From the NCBI RefSeq assembly GCF_005080685.1, contig NZ_CP039371.1, positions 5,518,001 to 5,582,000 of the forward strand: a stretch of DNA of 64,000 bases, written 5' to 3'. Position numbers and translations under genes: made by a program. The notes beneath the pieces are model-generated. The model had not been told where the DNA came from, searched no databases, and saw nothing but the letters and a program-made list of their open reading frames with translations. The stretch is from Pseudomonas putida. GTDB taxonomy: Bacteria > Pseudomonadota > Gammaproteobacteria > Pseudomonadales > Pseudomonadaceae. The first letter of the stretch is position 1. Every line of letters begins with the position of its first letter. Positions 17,973 through 27,167 of the stretch are shown here, piece after piece.

Positions 17973-18915
17973 AGTCACCTTGCGTTCGCCGTGCGTTGGC
18001 CACGAGGATCTCGGCAAACTCCAACGCCGCGCCGCTCAAGGGCTCGCCTTTGCGAGTGAGGATCCCGTAATCCTGGGGTGTCAGGTGCAGGGGCGTGTCG
18101 AGGTTGACCAATACGCCACTGGCCAGGTGAGGCTCGACCATCGCCTGGGGCAGCATGCCGATCATCGGCCCGCCCAACAGCACCTTGAGGAAGGTCTGCA
18201 TGGAAATGGTATCGATGGTGTTGCGCGGCACCGCCACGCCTGCCTCGGCGAAGGCCCGCTCCATGCGCCCGCGAATCGGCGTGCCCTTGGGATAGAGAAT
18301 CCATGGCCACTCGAGCAACTGTGGCAGGGTCACAGGCCCCACGGCGCTCAACGGATGCTGGTCGTTGACCACAAAGCAGAACGGCTCCGGCGCCAGCGGC
18401 TGGAAATCGAAGCGCTGGTGCTGCGAGACATCGGTAAAGCGGGCCACGGCCAGGTGCAGGTTCTTGTCTTCGAGCATGGCCATCAGGTGGTCGCTGGTCT
18501 GCTCCACCACCTCGATCGACAACAAGGGCTTGCGCTGCTTGATCTCGACGATCGCATCCGGCAGCGCCACCGCGGTGGCGGCGAAGATGCCGCCCACCTT
18601 CAAATGTCCATGGCCCCCCTGGCGCAGGCTGTCGATCTGGTCGACGAAGTTGCGCGCATCGTTGAGCGCGACCTGGGCGTAGCGCACCACCTGCTCGCCC
18701 AGCGCGGTCGGCGGCATGCTGCGCGGCAGGCGTTCGAACAGGGCGAAGCCGAGCAGGTTCTCGATCTCCTTGAGCATCTTGCTGATCGCCGGCTGGCTGA
18801 GGTTCATCTGCTGCGCGGCCAGGTGCATGTTGTGGGTGCGCCCGAGCGTGTCGATAAGCAGCAGGTGACGAAACTTGAGCCAGTTGCAGACGTGGGAGAA
18901 GGACAGGTCCGACAT
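17971..18915 (-). CDS. LysR-type regulator of the aldonate catabolism locus
   Basis: 314-residue LysR protein with an N-terminal HTH (HLAAQQMNLSQPAISKMLKEIENLLG, residues ~28-55; GalR/GbpR-like) and a co-inducer domain. ATG 18915 is preferred, with GGTGG just upstream; the in-frame GTG at 18924 would sit in that site. It is divergent from the FAH-fold dehydratase gene, with an operator-like palindrome between them, and a second copy lies beyond its 3' end before the semialdehyde dehydrogenase. This is the usual arrangement for a sugar-acid-responsive activator controlling both flanking units. Confidence 0.9.
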   Translation of the reverse strand: MSDLSFSHVCNWLKFRHLLLIDTLGRTHNMHLAAQQMNLSQPAISKMLKEIENLLGFALFERLPRSMPPTALGEQVVRYAQVALNDARNFVDQIDSLRQGGHGHLKVGGIFAATAVALPDAIVEIKQRKPLLSIEVVEQTSDHLMAMLEDKNLHLAVARFTDVSQHQRFDFQPLAPEPFCFVVNDQHPLSAVGPVTLPQLLEWPWILYPKGTPIRGRMERAFAEAGVAVPRNTIDTISMQTFLKVLLGGPMIGMLPQAMVEPHLASGVLVNLDTPLHLTPQDYGILTRKGEPLSGAALEFAEILVANARRTQGD

Positions 18916-18933
18916 GGAATCCACCTTTGGTGC

Positions 18934-18950
18934 AATAACCTGATGTTATC
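18934..18950. promoter_or_regulatory. Operator-like palindrome ATAAC-N5-GTTAT, copy 2
   Basis: aataacctgatgttatc matches the 17956-17972 palindrome in both half-sites (ten of twelve conserved bases symmetric) with the same five-base spacer and a T-N11-A core. It lies in the divergent promoter region between the LysR gene and the FAH-fold dehydratase gene. Confidence 0.65.
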
Positions 18951-19031
18951 GAATAGTGAAAAGATGCCATTGGAGTTTATCGCGTGGCTTGCCTAGCGTG
19001 CAGCTTTCCAGATCCAAGAGACTTTGATGCC

Positions 19032-20212
19032 ATGCCGATGACGCTCACTCCCGCCAACACCCTGCCCGAGGACGGCCTGACCGGCACCCTGATCGGCCGC
19101 GCCTGGACCCCGGCGAGCCTGGCGGCCCATCGTTGATCACCCTGCGCGCCGACGGCGTGTTCGACCTGTCCGAACGCTTCGCCACCCTCAGCCAGTTGCT
19201 CGAAAGCGAAAACCCGCTGCAGGCTGTGCGCACCACCCCCGGCCGCTTCCTGGGCAGCGTCGAGGCATTGCTGGGTAACAGCGGTGCGGCCTTCGACGCC
19301 AGCCAGCCCTATCTGCTCGCGCCGGTCGATCTGCAGGTGATCAAGGCCGCGGGCGTGACCTTCGCCGCCAGCATGATCGAGCGGGTGATCGAAGAGCAGG
19401 CCGGTGGCGATGCCAGCAAGGCCGAGGCCGTGCGCGCCACGGTGCGTTCGGTGATCGGCGATAACCTGCGTGCGGTGCGCCCCGGTTCGCAACAGGCCAT
19501 GGCGCTGAAGACGCTGCTGATCGAACAGGGCATGTGGTCGCAATACCTGGAGGTGGGCATCGGCCCCGATGCCGAGGTATTCACCAAGGCCCCGGTACTG
19601 GCAGCGGTCGGCAGCGGCAGCGCCATCGGCGTGCACCCGCACTCGGCGTGGAACAACCCCGAACCCGAGGTGGTGCTGGCGGTCGACAGCCGCGGTCGCA
19701 TCCATGGCGCGACCCTGGGCAACGACGTCAACCTGCGCGACTTCGAGGGGCGCAGCGCCCTGCTCCTGAGCAAGGCCAAGGACAACAACGCGTCCTGCGC
19801 CATTGGTCCGTTCATTCGCCTGTTCGACGAGACCTTCGACCTGGACGCGGTACGCCGTTGCGTGGTCGATCTGGAAGTCCAGGGCAGCGACGGTTACCGC
19901 CTGGTCGGCAGCAGCTCGATGGACCAGATCAGCCGCGACCCCGAGGATCTGGTCCGGCAGACCCTGAATGAGAACCACCAGTACCCCGACGGTTTCCTGC
20001 TGTTCCTGGGTACCCTGTTCGCCCCTACCGAAGACCGCGACCAGCCAGGGGCCGGCTTCACCCACAAACCCGGTGACAGCGTGCGCATCGCCAGCCCGCT
20101 ACTGGGCCAACTGCGCAATCAGGTCACCACCAGTGACCAGGCCGCCCCCTGGACCTTCGGCTTGTCCGCGCTGATGCGCAACCTGGCCGCCCGAGGTTTG
20201 CTGCAACCCTGA
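19032..20212 (+). pseudogene. FAH-fold 2-keto-3-deoxy-aldonate dehydratase, frameshifted near the start
   Basis: FAH-fold protein of the XylX/KdaD type, which dehydrates 2-keto-3-deoxy-pentonate to 2-oxoglutarate semialdehyde. From ATG 19032 the frame reads ~34 codons (MPMTLTPANTLPEDGLTG...) and hits TGA at 19134-19136. The -1 frame then carries the rest of the protein (LITLRADGVFDLSERF ... HPHSAWNNPEPEVVLAV ... LGNDVNLRDFEG). Restoring one G at 19121-19122 turns 'SLAAHR-stop' into SLGGPSLITL and gives ~393 aa, the normal size. The internal TTG at 19133 could start a shortened product. Next gene is an MFS transporter, then the IlvD/Edd dehydratase of the same pathway. Confidence 0.85.
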
Positions 20213-20260
20213 ATGCACTGGGCACCGCCGCATCCATAACAACAAGAAGCGAGGCAGAAC

Positions 20261-21649
20261 ATGCAGACCCAAACCCCAGACACCGTCCCCGACCCACGCC
20301 AACTGCGCCGGGCCATCTATACCGGCGCCATCGGCAGTGCCCTGGAGTACTACGATTTCGCCATCTATGGGCTGGCCTCGGCGCTGGTCTTCGGCCATAT
20401 CTTCTTCCCGTCCCTGGGCACCACCGGCGCGCTGCTGGCCAGTTTCGCCACCTATGGCGCGGGGTTCCTGGCGCGGCCGTTCGGCGGGCTGTTCTTCGGC
20501 TCGCTCGGCGACCGCAAGGGCCGCAAGTTGGTGCTGTTGCTGACCATCGCCCTGATGGGTACCGCCACCACCCTGATCGGCCTGCTGCCGACCGGTGCCA
20601 CCGGGGCCGTGCTGCTGGTGCTGCTGCGCCTGCTGCAGGGCTTTGGCGCCGGAGCCGAACAGACTGGCGCCGCAACCCTGATGGCTGAACTGGCGCCCCG
20701 TGAGCGACGAGGCTTCTATGCCGCGCTGCCCTTCATCGGGGTGTTCAGCGGCCTCGCCCTGGCCACCATCACCTTCCGCGTGATGCAGACCTCGCTGACC
20801 CAGGAGCAACTGCTCGATTGGGGCTGGCGGGTGCCGTTCCTGGCCAGCGTGGTGCTGATCTTCATGGCCGTGTGGATCCGCCTGAAACTCAAGGAAAGCC
20901 CGGTGTTCCAGCAGTTGAGCCAGAGCCAGCAGGTGATCGAATCGCCCATGCGTGCCGTGCTGCGCAATGCCCGCCGGCCCCTGGCGGCGACAACCTTGAT
21001 GCGCATGGCCGAAACCGGCTGTTCGACCCTCTACGCCACGGTGTCCATCGCCTTCCTGACCGGCTTCGCCAGCCGCCACCTGGGCCAGGACGGTGCCAGC
21101 CTGGCCAGCATCGGGACCAATGCCGTGCTGGCCGCCAGCATCCTCAGCGTCCTGACCACGCCTTTGTTCGGTGCCCTCTCCGATCGCTTCGGGCGCCTGG
21201 CGGTATACCGTGGCGGCGCCCTGTTCGGTGCATTGTGGGCCTTCCCGTCGTGGTGGATGATCGACAGCGGCGACTCGACCCTGGTGTGCATCGCCGTGGT
21301 CGGCGGCTTCGCCCTGGCCGCCAACAGCATGCTCGGCGCCCAGTGCGCGCACTTCACCGAGCTATTCGGCAACCGCTACCGCTACTCCGGAGTAGCCCTG
21401 GCGCGGGAACTGGGCGCCATGCTGTCCGGCGGCCTGGCGCCGATCCTGGGTATCTTCCTGGTCGGCCTGGCCGGCGGCGCCTACTGGGTGCTGGCGCTGT
21501 ACACCCTGGCCTTGTGCGGCCTGACCCTGATCGGCACCTGCCTGTCGACCGAAACCCGTGGCCGTGACCTGACCGCGCTGGACGACGCGGTGGGAAGCGG
21601 CGCAACACCTGAGCACAGCCGCGCAGGCAACGCTGTGCTGCAACGCTGA
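20261..21649 (+). CDS. MFS transporter, metabolite:H+ symporter family
   Basis: 462-residue permease with the MHS-family opening IGSALEYYDFAIYGLASALVFG, the loop motif GDRKGRKLVLLLTI and helix-5 region QGFGAGAEQTGAATLMAELAP. Twelve helices. It sits 48 bp after the FAH-fold dehydratase and 31 bp before the IlvD/Edd dehydratase, so it most likely brings in the acid that these enzymes degrade. The locus thus has two permeases from different MFS families. ATG 20261 has AAGCGAGG upstream. Confidence 0.9.
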   Translation: MQTQTPDTVPDPRQLRRAIYTGAIGSALEYYDFAIYGLASALVFGHIFFPSLGTTGALLASFATYGAGFLARPFGGLFFGSLGDRKGRKLVLLLTIALMGTATTLIGLLPTGATGAVLLVLLRLLQGFGAGAEQTGAATLMAELAPRERRGFYAALPFIGVFSGLALATITFRVMQTSLTQEQLLDWGWRVPFLASVVLIFMAVWIRLKLKESPVFQQLSQSQQVIESPMRAVLRNARRPLAATTLMRMAETGCSTLYATVSIAFLTGFASRHLGQDGASLASIGTNAVLAASILSVLTTPLFGALSDRFGRLAVYRGGALFGALWAFPSWWMIDSGDSTLVCIAVVGGFALAANSMLGAQCAHFTELFGNRYRYSGVALARELGAMLSGGLAPILGIFLVGLAGGAYWVLALYTLALCGLTLIGTCLSTETRGRDLTALDDAVGSGATPEHSRAGNAVLQR

Positions 21650-21680
21650 CCGGCGTGAATGAATTACAAGAGAGAACGAC

Positions 21681-23468
21681 ATGACCGATACCCTGAAACG
21701 CCCGCTGCGCAGCCAGCAATGGTTCGACGACCCAAGCCACGCCGACATGACCGCGCTGTACGTCGAGCGCTACATGAACTACGGCCTGACCCGCGACGAA
21801 CTGCAGTCCGGGCGGCCGATCATCGGCATCGCCCAGACCGGCAGCGACCTGACGCCCTGCAACCGCCACCACATCGAGCTGGCCCAGCGGGTCAAGGCCG
21901 GCATCCGCGATGCCGGCGGCATCCCCATGGAGTTCCCGGTCCACCCGATCGCCGAACAGAGCCGCCGCCCTACCGCCGCGCTGGACCGCAACCTGGCCTA
22001 CCTGGGCCTGGTGGAAATCCTCCACGGCTACCCGCTGGACGGCGTGGTGCTGACCACCGGTTGCGACAAGACCACCCCCGCCTGCCTGATGGCGGCCGCG
22101 ACCACCGACCTGCCAGCTATCGTGCTGTCCGGCGGGCCGATGCTCGACGGCCATCACAAGGGCCAGCTGATCGGCTCGGGCACGGTGCTGTGGCATGCGC
22201 GCAACCTGATGGCCGCTGGCGAGATCGACTACGAGGGCTTCATGGAGATGACCACCGCCGCGTCGCCGTCGGTGGGCCACTGCAACACCATGGGTACGGC
22301 GCTGTCGATGAACGCCCTGGCCGAGGCACTGGGCATGTCGCTGCCAGGCTGCGCCAGCATCCCCGCGCCCTATCGTGAACGTGGGCAAATGGCCTACGCC
22401 ACCGGGCGACGGATCTGCGAGCTGGTGATGCAGGACGTGCGCCCCTCGTCGATCATGACCCGCGAGGCATTCGAGAACGCCATCGCCGTGGCTTCGGCCC
22501 TGGGCGCCTCGAGCAACTGCCCGCCACACCTGATCGCCATCGCCCGGCACATGGGCATCGAGCTGTCGCTGGACGACTGGCAGCGCATCGGCGAGGACGT
22601 GCCGCTGCTGGTCAACTGCATGCCGGCAGGCAAGTACCTGGGCGAGGGCTTCCACCGCGCCGGCGGGGTGCCTGCGGTGATGCACGAGCTGCGCAAGGCC
22701 GGACGCCTGCACGAGGCGTGCGCCACGGTCAGCGGCAAGAGCATCGGCGAAGTGGTCAGCGATACCGTCACCAGCAACCGTGACGTGATCCTGCCCTTCG
22801 ACCAGCCCCTCAAGCACAGCGCCGGCTTCATCGTGCTCAGCGGCAACTTCTTCGACAGCGCGATCATGAAGATGTCGGTAGTCGGCGAGGCCTTCCGCAA
22901 GACCTACCTGGCCGAACCGGGCAAGGAGAACAGTTTCGAGGCACGGGCGATCGTGTTCGAAGGCCCGGAGGACTACCACGCGCGAATCGACGACCCAGCG
23001 CTGGACATCGACGAACGGTGCATCCTGGTGATCCGCGGTGCCGGTACCGTGGGTTATCCGGGCAGCGCCGAGGTGGTCAACATGGCGCCACCGGCGGCAC
23101 TGATCAAGAAAGGCATCGACTCGTTGCCCTGCCTGGGTGACGGCCGCCAGAGCGGTACCTCGGCCAGCCCGTCGATCCTCAACATGTCACCGGAAGCGGC
23201 GGTTGGCGGTGGCCTTGCGCTGTTGCAGACCAACGACATCCTGCGCGTCGACCTCAACCAGCGGCGTGTCGACCTGTTGGTGGACGACGAGGAAATGGCG
23301 CGTCGTCGCGCCGCCTGGAAGCCGAACATCCCGGCTTCGCAGACGCCTTGGCAAGAGCTCTATCGTCAGTTGGTGGGGCAATTGTCCACCGGCGGGTGCC
23401 TGGAGCCTGCGACCCTGCACATGCGCGTGATCGCCCGTGAAGGCGGGATGCCACGGCACTCGCACTAA
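21681..23468 (+). CDS. IlvD/Edd-family aldonate dehydratase (arabonate/xylonate type)
   Basis: 595-residue dehydratase of the IlvD/Edd family, pentonate branch. Iron-sulfur ligands are visible in SDLTPCNRHH, TTGCDKTTPAC and GHCNTMGT; the C-terminal half carries LSGNFFDSAIMKMS and GDGRQSGTSASPS. It converts an aldonate (L-arabonate, D-xylonate or similar) into the 2-keto-3-deoxy acid, the step before the FAH-fold dehydratase. ATG 21681 has AGAGAG upstream. A REP inverted pair follows the stop. No sugar dehydrogenase or lactonase is in the locus, so the acid itself may be the growth substrate. Confidence 0.92.
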   Translation: MTDTLKRPLRSQQWFDDPSHADMTALYVERYMNYGLTRDELQSGRPIIGIAQTGSDLTPCNRHHIELAQRVKAGIRDAGGIPMEFPVHPIAEQSRRPTAALDRNLAYLGLVEILHGYPLDGVVLTTGCDKTTPACLMAAATTDLPAIVLSGGPMLDGHHKGQLIGSGTVLWHARNLMAAGEIDYEGFMEMTTAASPSVGHCNTMGTALSMNALAEALGMSLPGCASIPAPYRERGQMAYATGRRICELVMQDVRPSSIMTREAFENAIAVASALGASSNCPPHLIAIARHMGIELSLDDWQRIGEDVPLLVNCMPAGKYLGEGFHRAGGVPAVMHELRKAGRLHEACATVSGKSIGEVVSDTVTSNRDVILPFDQPLKHSAGFIVLSGNFFDSAIMKMSVVGEAFRKTYLAEPGKENSFEARAIVFEGPEDYHARIDDPALDIDERCILVIRGAGTVGYPGSAEVVNMAPPAALIKKGIDSLPCLGDGRQSGTSASPSILNMSPEAAVGGGLALLQTNDILRVDLNQRRVDLLVDDEEMARRRAAWKPNIPASQTPWQELYRQLVGQLSTGGCLEPATLHMRVIAREGGMPRHSH

Positions 23469-23480
23469 CAGCTGCGCCGC

Positions 23481-23571
23481 CCCTGATCGCCGGCAAGCCG
23501 GCTCCTACGAATACCCCACTCACCCTGGAGCGGTGGCGTAGTCGTAGGAGCCGGCTTGCCGGCGATCAGGG
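23481..23571. repeat. REP pair, 30-bp perfect inverted repeat
   Basis: 23481-23510 and 23542-23571 are exact reverse complements (ccctgatcgccggcaagccg... type), separated by 31 bases. It can form a strong cruciform or transcript-end hairpin after the dehydratase gene. The remaining gap to 23693 holds only the promoter region of the next gene. Confidence 0.85.
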
Positions 23572-23692
23572 GCACCGCCAGCTCCACCTAACCACACCCC
23601 TTGCCACGGCGCACCTGGTAAAACTGCCAGTATCCTTGGAAGCGGAACGCCTTTTAGGCTCGGACTGACCTCCCGCCAAAGGAAATGTTCCA

Positions 23693-24772
23693 ATGTTCGC
23701 GCGCACCACAACAACGACAGCGCTCTTGCTCAGCCTTGCAAGCCATGGCGCATCCGCCGCCGGCCCCGAGCGGCCGGCGCGCTCGGTCACCCACCATGTC
23801 GCGCAATGCATGGACCCCGCGCACCTGCCCCCGGGCGGCAGCGCGGCGCTATGCCAGGTGTCCGGAGTCGTGCGCAGCGCCGAGACGTTGGTATTCGCCA
23901 ACGACAAGCCCATTCCCGGCGAGGGGAGTTCGGCGATCTTCAGCTTGCCGTTGGCAGACGGCAGGATCGGCGACACCCCGCCTACCTACCTGAAAAGCCC
24001 AGCCATCGACGGCGCCGACAAGTACGAAGCGCTGACCTCGACCCCGGATGGGCGCTACATCATCGCCAGCACGGCGTTCATCCGCAGCGGTACCAAGAAC
24101 GACCCCAAGGACGACAAGCTGAACGCCATCGTCTACTGGCCTGCGAACGCTGCGCATGCTGCAAAGGTGCTCGAACCGACCAGCCGTAGCGGCATCACCA
24201 GCTCGATCAGTCTGCGCAAACCGTTAAGCGAGGCGATCGGCTCAGGCTACTTCAAGGTTGAGTCCCTTGCGGTCGCCCCCGGAAACCAATTGGTGCTCGG
24301 CATCCGCAAGCATGGCAACAGCTCGCGTGACTCCGTCCATTCGTTCATGCTCATAGCCGCCCCCTTCAACCTCAACCATGAGGTCATGGAACTCACCGGC
24401 ACCTTCCGCAAGATCCTCGACATCACGCCACGCGTTCCTGACGAATCCCGCCTGCTCGGGCTGTCGGGCCTGGTCTTCGACAGCTTCAGCAACGACCGCT
24501 TCTACGCGGTGACCAGCATGGAGGACGACCAGGGCATTGGCGGCTATCTATGGGAGGTGCCATGGACCGACGGAAAGCCAGGCAAGCCAAGGCTGGTCAA
24601 GGGCGCCGACGGTGCGCCACTGCGCTTCGCCAACAAGCCCGAAGGCGTGACCACCCTTGGTCCCAACCAATTGCTGCTGGTGCACGATGACGATCAGGTC
24701 CAGGTGCAGACCTCGCTCAATGGCATCGCTCATAAGCCCAACGAGTTTGCCTACAGCATCATCAGCTTCTGA
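23693..24772 (+). CDS. Exported hypothetical protein, possible beta-propeller
   Basis: 359-residue protein with a clear signal peptide (MFARTTTTTALLLSLASHGASAAG, cleavage near residue 23). Two Cys (QCMD and ALCQ) lie just after it and could form a disulfide. The body has spaced strand-turn segments (EALTSTPDGRYIIAST, VESLAVAPGNQLVLGIR, LSGLVFDSFSNDRFYAVTS, EGVTTLGPNQLLLVHDDDQ) typical of propeller or esterase-like phytase folds, but I cannot assign a family. AAAGGAAATG precedes ATG 23693. It is a single-gene unit; periplasmic location is inferred. Confidence 0.75.
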   Translation: MFARTTTTTALLLSLASHGASAAGPERPARSVTHHVAQCMDPAHLPPGGSAALCQVSGVVRSAETLVFANDKPIPGEGSSAIFSLPLADGRIGDTPPTYLKSPAIDGADKYEALTSTPDGRYIIASTAFIRSGTKNDPKDDKLNAIVYWPANAAHAAKVLEPTSRSGITSSISLRKPLSEAIGSGYFKVESLAVAPGNQLVLGIRKHGNSSRDSVHSFMLIAAPFNLNHEVMELTGTFRKILDITPRVPDESRLLGLSGLVFDSFSNDRFYAVTSMEDDQGIGGYLWEVPWTDGKPGKPRLVKGADGAPLRFANKPEGVTTLGPNQLLLVHDDDQVQVQTSLNGIAHKPNEFAYSIISF

Positions 24773-24949
24773 CGCTTGAGGGTCGGCCTGGCTCCCCGTA
24801 GCAAGCTTGCGCTCATGTTTCGGGAAAGCCGGCCGACACAGGAAGCAACCCAGCACAGCGGCCATACGTCGGATATATCATCAAAGTATTGATGTCATAT
24901 TGGCAGCATACGATAGTGCTATCTCCAACCAACTATCACCGCCGCCATT

Positions 24950-25630
24950 ATGAAACCTACCCTGCCCTGCCTGGCAGCCATGATGCTGCTCAGTGGGTGC
25001 AATGGATTGCCCACGACATACGTTTCCGATCCCGTCTATGACCAGGCTTTCGTAGTCACCTCAGGCCCCCCCTTGCCAATGCTGCTGATGGCCACCGCCA
25101 TCCAGTGGAATGCTGAATACGCCGTTACCGCCAAGCACACGCCGTTTTTGCGGGGCGTGGTGCACGAGGGCCTCGGTGACCTGGTGTTCTTCAAGCACAA
25201 GGCGAGCACGGTGCCGGAGTGGCGCCAGTACGTTCCTGGCGAACAGGTCACTGCGGTGGGCTTCAACAGCCTGATGATGCCGGTGCAGGGCAAGGGCCAC
25301 ACCCTGCCCTCGCTGGTGCGCCTGCAAGGTACGCCGGGTAGCGTCTTCTACTCGGTACATGACGGCCCGATGGCCAAGGGCATGTCCGGCGGCCCGGTGT
25401 TCGCCGACGACGGCAAGGTGGTGGGCATCAATGTCGCGTTCATTCCCACCCGCGAAATCGATGCGCAAAAGCGTCCCGACCTGGCAGGCCGGGAGCGCAT
25501 CAGCGTGTTCATGTCATATGCCGAAATCGACAAGGAATGGCGTCGCTACCAGTACCAGATGGCGAACAAGGCCAAGCCCCGCGCGCCCGCTGCGGTTCAA
25601 GGCTTCATCACGGTAGCAAGCAAGCCCTGA
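24950..25630 (+). CDS. Lipoprotein with trypsin-like serine protease fold
   Basis: 226 residues. Signal sequence with lipobox LSGC (Cys17) marks it for lipid attachment. A candidate catalytic His is in TAKHTPFL (His63), acidic residues follow in EGLGDLVF, and the nucleophile motif GMSGGPVFADDGKVVGIN (around residue 145) matches the trypsin GxSGGP signature. So a chymotrypsin-like protease anchored in the outer membrane is likely, though the Asp of the triad is not certain. No partner gene is evident; its stop is three bases from the convergent diguanylate cyclase gene. Confidence 0.75.
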   Translation: MKPTLPCLAAMMLLSGCNGLPTTYVSDPVYDQAFVVTSGPPLPMLLMATAIQWNAEYAVTAKHTPFLRGVVHEGLGDLVFFKHKASTVPEWRQYVPGEQVTAVGFNSLMMPVQGKGHTLPSLVRLQGTPGSVFYSVHDGPMAKGMSGGPVFADDGKVVGINVAFIPTREIDAQKRPDLAGRERISVFMSYAEIDKEWRRYQYQMANKAKPRAPAAVQGFITVASKP

Positions 25631-25633
25631 CGC

Positions 25634-26698
25634 TCAGGCCGAATGCTCGGCCTGCCCAGCCTCGTCGGCCAGCATGATACGGTTGCGCCCGGCACTCTTG
25701 GCCGCATACAGCGCCATGTCCGCCGCGTGCAGCCAGGCTTCGGCGTTGGCGAACCGATCGGCGTAGGGTGCCACGCCGATGCTCAGGCTCAACGACAGCT
25801 GTGGCAACGCCGGGTCGTGGTAGGCCTCGATGGACTGGCGCAGGCGCTCGAGGATTTCGACAGCCTGCTCGGCGGTGGTATCGGGCAACAGAACGCAGAA
25901 TTCATCCCCACCGTAGCGCGCCGCGGGATCACGCTTGCGCAAGTGCAGCGACAGCTTGGCGCTGATGGTGCGCAGGATGTCGTCGCCGACCAGATGGCCA
26001 TGGCGGTCATTGATCCGCTTGAAGTGGTCGACGTCGATCAGTGCAAGGTGGCAGCTGGCGTCGTTGCCCTGGCAACGCTGGAACTCCCGGATCAGCATGC
26101 CTTGCCAGGCACCGTGGTTGCGCAGGCCGGTGAGGCTGTCGGTTTCGCTCAGGCGCGCCAGGGCGCGTTTGTGCTGGGTCAACTGCACGGTGACCTGGTA
26201 GCAGATCATGCCGATGGCCATCGGGTAGATCAGCAAGATCGGCAGGCAGGCGAGCATCTGCGCCTGGCTGGTCTGCGGGAACAGCGGCGGAGCATACAGC
26301 CACAACCCAACCCCGATGCCCAACGCCTGGGCCAGCAGGGTCTTGACCAACATGTGCCAGCCGCCGGCAGCGATCTTGTCCATGGCGATCATCGACAGGA
26401 TGATCACGCTCGGCAATGGGTTCAGGCCCATCACCCCGGCCCAGCAGCCACCGGCAAAGCCGTCGAAGATCAGGTTGCGCTGCTCGGCGCGAAAGGGGTG
26501 GCGTGAACGGCGCGCCAATTGATAAGCCAGGTGCGGCCAGACGAAGCCATGGCCCAGCAACAAAGCCCAGATCCACCACCCCGGTGCCATCGGGGCGATG
26601 CCGATCAGCACGCAGAAAAAGCCCAGGCCCGTGCCGATGGCACGGGGGACGTACATACGCTTGGCGAAAGAAAGGCCCTTGCCCCTGCGCTCGTTCAT
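25634..26698 (-). CDS. Diguanylate cyclase with MASE2 membrane sensor (DgcC/AdrA-like)
   Basis: 354 residues. N-terminal MASE2-type membrane domain with about five helices (YVPRAIGTGLGFFCVLIGIAP onward, residues ~12-175), then a GGDEF domain with an intact RYGGDEFCVLLPD active site. The inhibitory I-site RKRD stands five residues before GGDEF, so product feedback is expected. It makes cyclic di-GMP at the inner membrane, a signal that promotes biofilm formation and adhesin display, relevant to the LapF-like adhesin elsewhere in the window. The start ATG 26698 has no strong ribosome-binding site. Confidence 0.92.
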   Translation of the reverse strand: MNERRGKGLSFAKRMYVPRAIGTGLGFFCVLIGIAPMAPGWWIWALLLGHGFVWPHLAYQLARRSRHPFRAEQRNLIFDGFAGGCWAGVMGLNPLPSVIILSMIAMDKIAAGGWHMLVKTLLAQALGIGVGLWLYAPPLFPQTSQAQMLACLPILLIYPMAIGMICYQVTVQLTQHKRALARLSETDSLTGLRNHGAWQGMLIREFQRCQGNDASCHLALIDVDHFKRINDRHGHLVGDDILRTISAKLSLHLRKRDPAARYGGDEFCVLLPDTTAEQAVEILERLRQSIEAYHDPALPQLSLSLSIGVAPYADRFANAEAWLHAADMALYAAKSAGRNRIMLADEAGQAEHSA

Positions 26699-26870
26699 GG
26701 CGGGATCACCGAAAAAACGGTCCTTTGAAATTCACCGGACAGGTTGGCGGGCAGAAAAGTGCCCTTCGGTTCGGCGTTAAAGGCATTGTGCCAGCACTGC
26801 GAATCCGCCTACAAACCGGGTAGACGAAATAACGCATGAACGATGATACCCGTTACCCTCGGTCACGCAT

Positions 26871-27167
26871 TCAGCGTGAGGCAGGATGAGGTTGGGCAAA
26901 AAGATCGATCCCCAAAGCACGAATGACTTTGAGGACGGTATCGAATCGAGGTTTTGCGCCCGGGCTAAGAGCTTTGTACAAACTCTCTCGCCCCAAACCG
27001 CTGTGCGCCGCAATCTGGCCCATGCCACGCGCCCTGGCGATATGGCCTAGCGCGCGTATGATTTCATCGGTATCACCGTCGGCTAGCACCTGGCTGAGGT
27101 ATTCGCTGATCGCTTCATCGCTGTCGAGCACAGCGGCCATGTCGAAGGGGATCAATTCCACGCTCAT
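26871..27167 (-). CDS. HigA-like antitoxin (XRE-type DNA-binding)
   Basis: 98 residues. The C-terminal HTH (GMGQIAAHSGLGRESLYKALSPGAKPRFDTVLKVIRALGI) is that of addiction-module antidotes paired with RelE/HigB-like toxins; the N-terminal part (FDMAAVLDSDEAISEYLSQVLADG) is the usual toxin-binding region. It overlaps the toxin stop by three bases, toxin gene first, as in higBA. The pair is in a segment that looks less GC-rich than its neighbours, suggesting transfer. Confidence 0.9.
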   Translation of the reverse strand: MSVELIPFDMAAVLDSDEAISEYLSQVLADGDTDEIIRALGHIARARGMGQIAAHSGLGRESLYKALSPGAKPRFDTVLKVIRALGIDLFAQPHPASR

